Assembly (NCBI RefSeq): GCF_024810105.1 | Contig: NZ_JANUDX010000001.1 | Location: 434,001-498,000, forward strand | DNA length: 64,000 nucleotides | From: Stenotrophomonas sp. BIGb0135 | GTDB taxonomy: Bacteria; Pseudomonadota; Gammaproteobacteria; Xanthomonadales; Xanthomonadaceae | Reading direction: 5' to 3' | Part shown: one piece after another, positions 42,723-50,663 of the stretch | How positions within the stretch are numbered: the first letter of the stretch is position 1 | Layout of the letters: every line of letters begins with the position of its first letter | The notes under the pieces: model-generated | Database searches by the model: none | What the model saw: only the letters and a program-made list of their open reading frames with translations | What the model was told of the DNA's origin: nothing | Position numbers and translations under genes: made by a program

Positions 42723-43097
42723 TCAGCGCGACTGCACGGCAACCGCCACATCGTCGCGGCCGCGTGGCAGCGGTGCGATCGCCAGGGTATCGCCGGTGCA
42801 CACATCCACCCCGTGATAGATAGCGCGCCGGCCATTGCGGAACTGCAGCCGTATGTCGAACCGGCAGCCGGCCTCCCCCAGGCGCACGGTGATTGCGCCG
42901 CCGCCCCCGTCGAGCCTGTCGATCGGTCGGGCGACGTAGGCATCGCTGCCGGCCGGGGCCACCTCCAGCGCCACGACGCTGTCATGGGCGCGGTTGAGCA
43001 GGCCGAGGTAACGTGCCTCGCCGGCCTGCGCCGGGGCGGCCGCCAGCAGCGGCATCAAGCACAGCGAAGCGATCAGGACAGGGCGGATCAGGAACAT
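42723..43097 (-). CDS. Secreted protein of unknown function
   Basis: This 124-residue protein has a signal peptide (MFLIRPVLIASLCLMPLLAA, cleavage near AQAGEA). The mature domain is a small beta-rich module: YLGLLNRAHDSVVALEVAPA, CRFDIRLQFRNGRRAIYHGV, DVCTGDTLAIAPL. The two Cys could form a disulfide. GGAG lies eight bases before the chosen start. It is divergent from the LytS-like kinase gene. Confidence 0.65.
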   Translation of the reverse strand: MFLIRPVLIASLCLMPLLAAAPAQAGEARYLGLLNRAHDSVVALEVAPAGSDAYVARPIDRLDGGGGAITVRLGEAGCRFDIRLQFRNGRRAIYHGVDVCTGDTLAIAPLPRGRDDVAVAVQSR

Positions 43098-43282
43098 GGC
43101 GGCGTCTCCGTAGCGGTGAAGGACGTCCGCATCAGGCACCGGGCATCGCCCCGCGCCAACCGATCCGGGACCAATCGTCGCCACGCGCGGGCCAATCGTA
43201 ATGGGCCGTCATGGCGCTTCCCGCCCGCCCGGGGCCTGCCTAAGATGGGGCTCGCCAGCGATGCCTGGCCCTGGACGCCCGC

Positions 43283-44407
43283 ATGAACATCCGCCTCGGC
43301 AGCACGCAGATCCGCCTATCACGCTATATCGCCCTGTGGACGCTGGTGGCGATGGTGTTCGCCATGCAGAACGCGATCAACGTCGGCCTGCCCCGCACCC
43401 ACTGGCCGTTCTGGGACCTGGCCCGCTGGTCGCTGATCCAGTGGTACACCTGGGCCGCCCTGGCCCCCACCGTCTTCCGCCTCGCCGAGCGCTTCCCCGT
43501 GCGCGGCACCCTCCGCTTCCACGGACTCGGCGCGCAGGTGCTGGCGAGCCTGTGCGTGACGTTCGCGGCGATGGTGCTGGGCGCGCTGGTCTCCACGCTG
43601 TTCGAGCCCAGCGGTTTTGCCGAACAGCTGGGCTACTTCCTGGAACAGCACTTCGCCATCGGGCTGCTCACCTACTGGACGCTGTTCGCCATCCAGCAGG
43701 CCATCCACTTCCACGCTGAAAAGGCCCGGCGCGAACTGGAAGCGAGCCAGTTGGCCACCGAGCTGGCACAGTCGCGCCTGCTCGCCTTGAAGTCGCAGTT
43801 GCAGCCGCATTTCCTGTTCAACACGCTGCACGCGATCATCACCCTGCTCGACGAAGACAAGCTGTCGGCCGAGGACATGCTGCTGCGCCTGAGCGAGCTG
43901 CTGCGCGCCTTCCTGGAGGATTACGACGGCCAGGAAATCAGCCTTCGCCAGGAGCTGGACCTGATCGAGCTGTACCTGGGCATCCAGCGCGTGCGCTTCA
44001 AGGACCGACTGACCACCCGCACCTATATCGCCCCCGATACGCTGGACTGCGCCGTGCCCAGCCTGATCCTGCAGCCGCTGGTGGAGAACGCGCTGCGCCA
44101 CGGCATCGGCCAGCGCGTGGGCAGCGACACCATCGAGATCGACGCGCGACGCGACGGCGATGCACTGTGTATCGAAGTGCGCAACCGCAACAGCACGCTG
44201 TCGGCCGAACCGACCGCCTCGGCCGGCCACGGCATCGGCATGGCCAACACGCGGCTGCGCCTGCGCGAACTGTACGGCGATGCCGCCGAGGTCCGCCTGG
44301 ACATGATCTGGCCCGAAGGGGTGGCGTGCCGCATCAGGGTGCCGTTCCGCGCACTGGAGAGCGCCGAGGATGCCCCCGAGTTCCATCCGGGGCTCTCGCC
44401 GGCATGA
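43283..44407 (+). CDS. LytS-family sensor histidine kinase
   Basis: This 374-residue inner-membrane kinase has four or five N-terminal hydrophobic segments (residues 12-150, e.g. GAQVLASLCVTFAAMVLGAL) and a short coiled coil (AEKARRELEASQLATELAQS). The His_kinase domain reads LKSQLQPHFLFNTLHAIITL, where the His is phosphorylated. ATP-binding boxes are PSLILQPLVENALRHGIGQR (N box) and GHGIGMANTRLRLRELYGDA (G box). It overlaps the LytTR regulator by ATGA, so it is its cognate kinase. The signal is unknown. Confidence 0.9.
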   Translation: MNIRLGSTQIRLSRYIALWTLVAMVFAMQNAINVGLPRTHWPFWDLARWSLIQWYTWAALAPTVFRLAERFPVRGTLRFHGLGAQVLASLCVTFAAMVLGALVSTLFEPSGFAEQLGYFLEQHFAIGLLTYWTLFAIQQAIHFHAEKARRELEASQLATELAQSRLLALKSQLQPHFLFNTLHAIITLLDEDKLSAEDMLLRLSELLRAFLEDYDGQEISLRQELDLIELYLGIQRVRFKDRLTTRTYIAPDTLDCAVPSLILQPLVENALRHGIGQRVGSDTIEIDARRDGDALCIEVRNRNSTLSAEPTASAGHGIGMANTRLRLRELYGDAAEVRLDMIWPEGVACRIRVPFRALESAEDAPEFHPGLSPA

Positions 44408-45189
44408 GCCTTACCGCACTGGTGGTCGATGACGAACCGATCGCGCGCCGCGCGATCGTGCGCCTGTTGGCCGATGACCCGGACATCGAGATCCTCGGCG
44501 AATGCGGCGACGGCGTCTCGGCCGTGGCCGCCATCCGCAGCCAGTCGCCGGACCTGGTGTTCCTGGACATCCAGATGCCGGCGATCAACGGCATGGACGT
44601 GGTCGCCACCATCGGCGCCGAACGCATGCCCGCCACCGTGTTCGTCACCGCCTACGAGCAGTATGCGGTCAAGGCCTTCGAGGCCAACGCGGTGGACTAC
44701 CTGGTCAAGCCGTTCAGCCGCGAGCGCTTCGCCGCCACCCTGCACCGCGCCAAGCAGCGGCTGTCGATGGCCGGCGCGGTCGGCAGCCAGGCCTCGGTGC
44801 AGATCCTGCAGGCACTGGACGCACTGCGCCAACGCGAGGACTACCTGCAGCGCATCCCGGTGCGGGTGGACGAACACGTGGTGCTGATCGCGGTGGACGA
44901 CATCGTCTGGATCAAGGCCGCGCGCAACATCGTGGAGATCCACCTGGTCGACCGCGTGCACGAGCTGCGTGAAACCATGGCCACGCTGGCCGCCCGGCTG
45001 GACCCGCGCCATTTCGCCCGCGTGCACCGCTCGGCGATCGTCAACGTGCGCCGGGTCAAGGCGATCCATCCATGGTTCAACGGCCACCACGTGATCACCC
45101 TGGATACCGGCCAGCAGCTGCGCATGAGCCGCTACCAGAACGAGGCGTTCCTCAAGCTGGTGTCCACGCGCAGCGGCGACATCGGGTAG
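44404..45189 (+). CDS. LytTR-family response regulator
   Basis: This 261-residue response regulator has a receiver domain with acidic pocket VVDDEPIARRAI, phosphoacceptor Asp in LVFLDIQMPAINGMDV, and VTAYEQYAVKAFEANAVDYLVKP with the conserved Thr and Lys. The LytTR DNA-binding domain is IPVRVDEHVVLIAVDDIVWI, ...LDPRHFARVHRSAIVNVRRV and LDTGQQLRMSRYQNEAFLKL. It is paired with the upstream LytS-like kinase. Its stop TAG lies in a GTAG REP. Confidence 0.93.
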   Translation: MSLTALVVDDEPIARRAIVRLLADDPDIEILGECGDGVSAVAAIRSQSPDLVFLDIQMPAINGMDVVATIGAERMPATVFVTAYEQYAVKAFEANAVDYLVKPFSRERFAATLHRAKQRLSMAGAVGSQASVQILQALDALRQREDYLQRIPVRVDEHVVLIAVDDIVWIKAARNIVEIHLVDRVHELRETMATLAARLDPRHFARVHRSAIVNVRRVKAIHPWFNGHHVITLDTGQQLRMSRYQNEAFLKLVSTRSGDIG

Positions 45190-45210
45190 CGCCGGCCATG
45201 CCCGGCCGGG
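45186..45210. repeat. SMAG REP overlapping the LytTR stop codon
   Basis: GTAG (45186-45189) contains the TAG stop, followed by GCCGGCC-atgcc-CGGCCGG, an imperfect hairpin. It lies between convergent lytTR and map genes. Confidence 0.55.
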
Positions 45211-45216
45211 TTGCCG

Positions 45217-45984
45217 TCAGCGTCCGGACTGCTCGCCCGCACGCAGCGTCAACACCTCCACCCCGTCGGCAGTGACCAGCACCGTATGCTCGGCCTGCGC
45301 GGACAACTTGCCGTCGCGGGTGGTCACCGTCCAGCCGTCCTCGCTCATGTCGATGGCCGCCCGGCCCTGGTTGATCATCGGCTCGATGGTGAAGGTCATG
45401 CCTTCCTCCAGTGCCAGTCCATCGCCGCGCCGACCGTAATGCAGCACCTGCGGCTCTTCGTGCATTTCCCGGCCGATGCCGTGCCCGCAGAACTCCTTGA
45501 CCACGCTGTAACCGTGCGCCTTGGCATGCTGCTGGATCGCAAAGCCGATATCGCCCAGCGTCGCGCCCGGGCGTACCACGCCGATGCCTTTCCACATCGC
45601 CTCGCGGGTGACCCGCACCAGGCGTTTGGCCGCGTAGTCCACTTCGCCGATCAGGTAGGTCTTGCTGGAATCGGCGATGTAGCCGTTCTTTTCCAGGGTG
45701 ATGTCCAGGTTGACGATACTGCCGCTGCGCAGGATGTCATCAGCCGATGGCACGCCGTGGCAGACCACCCGGTCGATCGAGCTGTTCAACACGTAGGCAA
45801 AGCCATACTGCCCCTTGCTGGCCGGGCGCGCGTGCAGCTCATCGACGATGAAGCGCTCCACCCAGTCGTTGACCTGCAGCGTGCTCATGCCTTCCAGCGG
45901 CAGCGTGTCCAGCGCCTCGAACACCTGGGCCAACAGCCGCCCCGATGCGCGCATCAACGCCTGCTCTTCGAGGGTCTTGATCAT
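45217..45984 (-). CDS. map: Type I methionine aminopeptidase
   Basis: This 255-residue cytosolic metalloprotease removes N-terminal Met. The pita-bread fold shows CHGVPSADDILRSGSIVNLD (His of the pocket, first metal Asp), VRPGATLGDIGFAIQQHAKA, VVKEFCGHGIGREMHEEPQV (metal His), GMTFTIEPMINQGR (metal Glu) and SAQAEHTVLVTADGVEVLTL (final Glu). Length matches E. coli Map. The ATG overlaps the stop of the upstream ParD-like gene (ATGA). A second map copy at the usual rpsB locus would be expected, so this may be a specialised paralogue. Confidence 0.92.
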   Translation of the reverse strand: MIKTLEEQALMRASGRLLAQVFEALDTLPLEGMSTLQVNDWVERFIVDELHARPASKGQYGFAYVLNSSIDRVVCHGVPSADDILRSGSIVNLDITLEKNGYIADSSKTYLIGEVDYAAKRLVRVTREAMWKGIGVVRPGATLGDIGFAIQQHAKAHGYSVVKEFCGHGIGREMHEEPQVLHYGRRGDGLALEEGMTFTIEPMINQGRAAIDMSEDGWTVTTRDGKLSAQAEHTVLVTADGVEVLTLRAGEQSGR

Positions 45985-46193
45985 GCCTCGGCCACCCGCA
46001 ATGCCCCCGGCGCGACCCCGGCGGCACGCAGCTCGCGGCTGACGATTTCCTGGTAGCTCATGCCGGGGTTCATCTCGCACAGCATGCCGATCTTGATCCA
46101 GAACCCGGCCTGGGCATTGATCGAGCGGCCGGAGACGCCACTCGCGCGGCGCAGATTGTCGTGCAGTTCGTCGTCGATGTTGACGATGCCCAT
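45981..46193 (-). CDS. ParD-like antitoxin-family protein
   Basis: This 70-residue protein has the ParD-like form: GIVNIDDELHDNLRRASGVS, a ribbon-helix-helix-like N-terminus, then RSINAQAGFWIKIGMLCEMN and YQEIVSRELRAAGVA. ParD-like proteins normally bind their own promoter and neutralise a toxin, but no ParE/RelE gene is adjacent. Instead the stop overlaps the map start (ATGA). GAGG lies seven bases upstream of MGIVN. A TATAC-rich operator precedes it, consistent with autoregulation. Confidence 0.8.
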   Translation of the reverse strand: MGIVNIDDELHDNLRRASGVSGRSINAQAGFWIKIGMLCEMNPGMSYQEIVSRELRAAGVAPGALRVAEA

Positions 46194-46215
46194 GGCGATG
46201 CCTCGGTCACAAAAG

Positions 46216-46243
46216 GTATACACATCATATACGCTTCGTATAT
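46216..46243. promoter_or_regulatory. Phased TATAC operator/promoter of parD-like-map
   Basis: GTATAC (46216), ATATAC (46227) and GTATAT (46238) repeat at 11-bp intervals. The last two form the perfect palindrome ATATACG-ctt-CGTATAT (46227-46243). A TATGAT -10-like sequence overlaps on the minus strand. This is the layout expected for cooperative ribbon-helix-helix binding. Confidence 0.6.
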
Positions 46244-46262
46244 TCCACACCAGCCGCCCGGC

Positions 46263-46694
46263 TCACTCGCGGTACGCGGTGGCTTCGATCTCGAACAGCA
46301 TGCCGTCCAGCGCCAGCCGCGGCACCGGGATCAGCGTGCAGGTCGGGGCGCGGCCCAGTGGCCAGCGCCGACCGATCTGATCGGACAGGATGCCGAGCCG
46401 GTCCTGGTCATGGTCGACCACCAGCACGGTCAGTTTGGCCACATCGGCCAGGCTGGCACCGGCCGACGCCAGCGCGAGGCTTAGGTTGTCCAGCGCCTGG
46501 GCGACCTGCGCCTCGAAGCGCGGCGACAACGCGCCATCGGCGGTTTCCCCGCCCTGCCCGGCGATGTGGATCACGCGGGCCGGCAGCCGCACCACGGCAA
46601 CGTGGGAATAGCCGTTCGTGGTCGGGTCGTACAGCCCGGACGGATTGATGAAACCAAACAGGCCGGCAGGCGCAACAGGGGCATCGGTCAACAT
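46263..46694 (-). CDS. RidA family protein
   Basis: This 143-residue YjgF/UK114-type protein has FINPSGLYDPTTNGYSHVAV, VIHIAGQGGETADGALSPRF, EAQVAQALDNLSLALASAGA and VAKLTVLVVDHDQDRLGIL. The C-terminal LFEIEATAYRE ends in the E-x-E-A pattern of the family, but the RidA Arg is missing. ATG at 46694 was chosen; an upstream TTG has no supporting site. It is the second RidA paralogue in the window (compare 36353). Confidence 0.8.
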   Translation of the reverse strand: MLTDAPVAPAGLFGFINPSGLYDPTTNGYSHVAVVRLPARVIHIAGQGGETADGALSPRFEAQVAQALDNLSLALASAGASLADVAKLTVLVVDHDQDRLGILSDQIGRRWPLGRAPTCTLIPVPRLALDGMLFEIEATAYRE

Positions 46695-46839
46695 GGGGGA
46701 GGCGTCGTCGGGGAGTGAGTGCGCAGTCTCCGGCCTCAACCGCGGTTGAGGTCAACGGCGCACACTGCAACGTTGAGATTCGCCGTCGCATTGCCCGTGC
46801 AGAGCTGCCAGAATCGCGACCGGGCATCCGGAGAACGGC

Positions 46840-47304
46840 ATGAGCGACAAGGACGTGGCATTGGCCGGGTTTTCGGACCGGGAAAGCGCGTGGGCACAGG
46901 AATCCAGGGATCTGGGCCGACAACTGCTGACGATCTATGCCGGCACGAGCGAGGTCACCCCGAACGCGCTGGACACGGCCTTCCAGCGTTGGAAGGCCGA
47001 CGATGTTGCCCAGCGCCCTGCCGACAACGTCGTGGCGTGCGGGCTGGGCATCCTCTTCGGTGATTACGTGATTGCCCATCGCGGCGGCGATTGGCGCATG
47101 CAGACCGACGCCTATGGCACCGACGCGGTAGTGGTCGGCCCCGCCAAGCTCAAGCTGTTCCCGGTGGCTTCGGTCTCCAAGCGGATGGCCCCGGACAATG
47201 AGGACATCGCCTTCTTCGAGCCCATCTGGGCCAGCCTGCCCGCGGCTCACCTGCCCGACCCGACGCCGCCCGTGCCCTGGTGGCGCCGCCTTTTAGGGCG
47301 ATAA
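46840..47304 (+). CDS. DUF3806-like protein
   Basis: This 154-residue soluble protein has VACGLGILFGDYVIAHRGGD, WRMQTDAYGTDAVVVGPAKL and LFPVASVSKRMAPDNEDIAF, resembling DUF3806. The function is unknown. GGAG lies six bases before the ATG. It stands alone between minus-strand genes. Confidence 0.6.
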   Translation: MSDKDVALAGFSDRESAWAQESRDLGRQLLTIYAGTSEVTPNALDTAFQRWKADDVAQRPADNVVACGLGILFGDYVIAHRGGDWRMQTDAYGTDAVVVGPAKLKLFPVASVSKRMAPDNEDIAFFEPIWASLPAAHLPDPTPPVPWWRRLLGR

Positions 47305-47422
47305 GCCGCACGCGGTACGCGTCATCCACGCACGTTTTCGTGGTGTCCCTGCCGCAGAACGCTGCGATGATCGCCGGGACCACCACTGCCCAGGCCGCCC
47401 CCCCTGAGTCCCGTCCCCGGCC

Positions 47423-48325
47423 TCAGGTCCAGGCCGGATCGGCGGTGAAGTCGATGGTCAACCAGAACTCACTGCCGCGCGCGTCCAGGCGTTCGGCGAT
47501 CTCATCACGCAGCCGGTCCACGTTGCCGATGTTGCCGATGACCGTTTCCGGATGGGTCAGGATGTGGATCTCCACGAAACGCATGCGTCCCATCTTGGCC
47601 ACGTGGCTGGTGAAATCCAGATAGCCGTGTTCGGCCACGAAATCCTGCATGACCGCCTGCACGCGCGCGTCCAGCGTGTCGGGCGCCACCTGCAGCACCT
47701 CGCGCATGGCCTTCCAGGCGCTGCGCAGCGGCACCGGCAGCACCGCCACGCTGATCGCAGCCAGCACCAAGGGGTCCAGGTACGGAATCCAGTGGGCGTG
47801 CGCGCCGCCGCGCAACAGCAGGGCGATCACGAATGCCAGCACCACCGCCAGGCTCATCAGCCCGCTCAGCAGCCAGGCCCGCACATCCAGCCACAGCAAG
47901 GATGATTGCAAGCGCAGCGCGCGGGTACGCACGAACGCCGCCATGCCGAGGTTGCTCACGCACAACACCGCTGCCCACAGCAGTGCAGGGCCCGCCTTGA
48001 CCTCGTGGCCGCCGGTCGTCAACCCGATGACCGAATTGGCCAGCGCGTAGATGCAGGCCAGCGACAGGATCGCCCCGCCGAGGGCCTCCACCATCGGCTC
48101 CAGGTGCCAATACCCGTACTGGAAGCGCGGGCTCCCTTCCCGCGCCACCAGCCGCAGCACCGCCAGCGCCACCAGGGTCAGGGCCACGTCGACCAGGCTG
48201 TACACGCCATCAAACAGGATGGCCTGCGACCCCACCAGCAGGCCGCCGATGAAGCCGATGGCGCTGACCGCCACCGTCACCCCGATCGACAGTTTCAGGA
48301 CCCGCTGCTCGCGTGCTGTATCCAT
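47423..48325 (-). CDS. Cation diffusion facilitator family transporter
   Basis: This 300-residue inner-membrane metal/proton antiporter has six hydrophobic segments, with TM2 and TM5 acidic sites in AILFDGVYSLVDVALTLVAL and LDPLVLAAISVAVLPVPLRS. The C-terminal cytoplasmic ferredoxin-like domain has VQAVMQDFVAEHGYLDFTSH and RMRFVEIHILTHPETVIGNI. The usual TM5 His-x-x-x-Asp is replaced by PYLDPLV, so metal preference cannot be told; Zn, Co or Fe are possible. It follows the decarboxylase by 28 bp on the same strand. Confidence 0.82.
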   Translation of the reverse strand: MDTAREQRVLKLSIGVTVAVSAIGFIGGLLVGSQAILFDGVYSLVDVALTLVALAVLRLVAREGSPRFQYGYWHLEPMVEALGGAILSLACIYALANSVIGLTTGGHEVKAGPALLWAAVLCVSNLGMAAFVRTRALRLQSSLLWLDVRAWLLSGLMSLAVVLAFVIALLLRGGAHAHWIPYLDPLVLAAISVAVLPVPLRSAWKAMREVLQVAPDTLDARVQAVMQDFVAEHGYLDFTSHVAKMGRMRFVEIHILTHPETVIGNIGNVDRLRDEIAERLDARGSEFWLTIDFTADPAWT

Positions 48326-48353
48326 CGCCCGCCGAAGGTCCTGCGCGTGGGCG

Positions 48354-50648
48354 TCAGACCTTCAGCACCTCCACCTTGTAGGTCGGCACATCGCCGTCGC
48401 GGTCGATGATAAGCCCGTGCACGTCCGACTCGAAACCCGGGAAGCGCGCGTTCTGCTCGCGGGCGATGCGCAGCGACTGGATGATCGGCTCGTCGCTGGC
48501 GCCGAACCGCTCGCCGGGCATGATCGTCGGGATGCCCGGCGGATACGGCACCAGCATGGTGCCGGCGATACGGCCGCTGATCTGCTCGATGTCGACCCGC
48601 TCGATCTGCCCGCGCACCAGGTGGTCGTAGGCCTCGGCCGGGGTCATCACCGGCTCGGGCAGGTCCACGTACATCGCGCGCATCACCTGGGCCACCGCGA
48701 ACTCGCGGTTGAATTCGTGCAGCGCGTGGCACAGGTCGCGCAGGCCCCAGCCGGCGTAGGCCACCGGATAGTCCGCGGCCAGCCCCGGCAACGCCCGGGT
48801 CAACGGCGCATTGGCATCGTACAGCTCCTTGAACGCCATCAACTCGGTGACCAGCGTGCTCCACTTGCCCTTGGTGATGCCCATCGAGAACAGGAACAGC
48901 ACCGAATACAGGTTGGTCTTCTCCACGGTGATGCCACGGGTCCACAGGAACTTGCTCAGTACCGCCGCCGGGATCCCGCGCTGGCCGACCGCGCCGTCGA
49001 TCGACAGCCCCGGCGTCAACAGGGTCACCTTGATCGGATCGATCAGCACGTAGTCCTCGACCAGGCCGTCGAAGCCATGCCAGTGCGCGTCCGGCTGCAG
49101 GTACCACTCGCTGCGCTTGGCCACCATCGGCGCCGGCGTATCGCCCTTGGCCAGCGAACGCTCCAGCTTGTCCGGCTGCCATACGCTGAACCACCAGTCG
49201 TCGCGACCCAGGTCCTCGCGCACGTGCAGCATGGCGCGGCGGAAGGCGATCGCCTCGTCGTGCATCTCCTGCACCAGCGACTCACCGGCCGCCCCTTCCA
49301 TCATCTTCGAGGCCACATCGCACGCGGCGATCACCCCGTAATGCGGGCTGGTGGTCGTGTGCATCATGAACGCTTCGTTGAAGCGCTCGGCATCGAGCTC
49401 CCGGCTGGCGGCGTTGCGCACGTGGATCATCGACGCCTGCGAGAACGCGGCCAGCAGCTTGTGCGTGGAATGGGTGGTGAAGATGATCGCATCCTGTTCG
49501 CGCGGCTTGCCCTTGGCCATGCCGTAGTGGTTCTCGTAGAACGGATGGAACGCGGCGTAGGCATACCAGGCCTCGTCGAAATGCAGGAAGTCGACCGCGC
49601 TGCCGATCTCCTCGGCGATCTTTTCGGCGTTGTAGCACAGCCCGTCATAGGTGGAATTGGTCACCACCGCGATGCGCGGCCTGGAGCCGGCCTTGAAGGC
49701 CTTGCTGGCCAGTGGGTTGGCGGCGATGGCCGCCTGCAGCGATTCGGGGGTGAACTGGTCCAGGCTGATCGGCCCGATGATGCCGTGCGCATTGCGGCTG
49801 GGGGTGAAGTACACCGGGATGCCGCCGGTCATGATCAGCGAATGCAGCAGCGACTTGTGGCAGTTGCGGTCCACGAACACCACGTCGCCACGGCCTACCG
49901 TACCGTGCCAGACGATCTTGTTGGCGGTGGAGGTACCGTTGGTGACGAAGAAGGTGTGGTCGGCACCAAAATTGCGCGCCGCCTCGTTTTCCGCTTCCTT
50001 GATCGGGCCGCTGTGGTCCAGCAGCGAGCCCAGCTCGGGCACCGAGATCGACAGGTCGCTGCGCAGGGTGTTCTCGCCGTAGAACTGGTGGAACGCGCGT
50101 CCCACCGGCGACTTGGTGAACGCCACGCCACCGGCGTGCCCCGGCGTGTGCCACGAATAGTTCGACTCGGCGGTGTGGTGGATCAGCGCCTTGAAGAACG
50201 GCGGCAGCAGGTTGGCCATGTAGTCTTCGGCCGCGCGCATGACCTGGCGCGCGATGAAGCTCTTGGTGTCTTCGAACAGGAAAATGTAGCCGTGCACGAA
50301 CTTGAGCAGCTTGCTCGGCACCTTCTCGATGGTGCGCCGCTCGCCGTACAGGAACACCGGCAGGTTGGCCCGGCGCGCGCTCTGCTCGCGCAGGAAGCCG
50401 AGCAGGCGCTGGAACTGCTCCGGGTTCTCTTCGGTGCCATCGATGGAGATCAGCACCGCCGACGCGGCCACGTAGGTGCGCGCACCGGCCTGGGCGTCGG
50501 CCAGGGTCAGGCCGCACAGGACGCGCTGGTCGCTCTTGCGCAGCTCCTCGACCAGCGCGCGGATCAGGATGCCGCCGATGCGCGGGGACTCGTAATCGTC
50601 GTCGATGACGATGATCGGGTAATCAAGGGACTTGAAGTACACAGGCAT
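48354..50648 (-). CDS. adiA: Arginine/lysine/ornithine decarboxylase, AdiA-like
   Basis: This 764-residue fold-type-I PLP decarboxylase consumes a proton by turning a basic amino acid into its polyamine. The wing domain (residues 1-130) is followed by WHTPGHAGGVAFTKSPVGRA, GADHTFFVTNGTSTANKIVW, DRNCHKSLLHSLIMTGGIPV and the PLP Lys in IIFTTHSTHKLLAAFSQAS. The C-terminal domain is HDEAIAFRRAMLHVRED onward. Arg is favoured because the partner antiporter is AdiC-like, but Lys or Orn cannot be excluded. AGGAG is only two bases before the ATG, while GTG at 50642 (codon 3) would have ideal spacing and may be the true start. Confidence 0.85.
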   Translation of the reverse strand: MPVYFKSLDYPIIVIDDDYESPRIGGILIRALVEELRKSDQRVLCGLTLADAQAGARTYVAASAVLISIDGTEENPEQFQRLLGFLREQSARRANLPVFLYGERRTIEKVPSKLLKFVHGYIFLFEDTKSFIARQVMRAAEDYMANLLPPFFKALIHHTAESNYSWHTPGHAGGVAFTKSPVGRAFHQFYGENTLRSDLSISVPELGSLLDHSGPIKEAENEAARNFGADHTFFVTNGTSTANKIVWHGTVGRGDVVFVDRNCHKSLLHSLIMTGGIPVYFTPSRNAHGIIGPISLDQFTPESLQAAIAANPLASKAFKAGSRPRIAVVTNSTYDGLCYNAEKIAEEIGSAVDFLHFDEAWYAYAAFHPFYENHYGMAKGKPREQDAIIFTTHSTHKLLAAFSQASMIHVRNAASRELDAERFNEAFMMHTTTSPHYGVIAACDVASKMMEGAAGESLVQEMHDEAIAFRRAMLHVREDLGRDDWWFSVWQPDKLERSLAKGDTPAPMVAKRSEWYLQPDAHWHGFDGLVEDYVLIDPIKVTLLTPGLSIDGAVGQRGIPAAVLSKFLWTRGITVEKTNLYSVLFLFSMGITKGKWSTLVTELMAFKELYDANAPLTRALPGLAADYPVAYAGWGLRDLCHALHEFNREFAVAQVMRAMYVDLPEPVMTPAEAYDHLVRGQIERVDIEQISGRIAGTMLVPYPPGIPTIMPGERFGASDEPIIQSLRIAREQNARFPGFESDVHGLIIDRDGDVPTYKVEVLKV

Positions 50649-50663
50649 TCTCCTGGGGCAATA

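Noticed and set aside
43283-45189. Classical HisKA/OmpR two-component pair
   Set aside because: The kinase has the LytS-type His box (QPHFLFN) and the regulator ends in a LytTR domain, so it is the LytS/LytR class.
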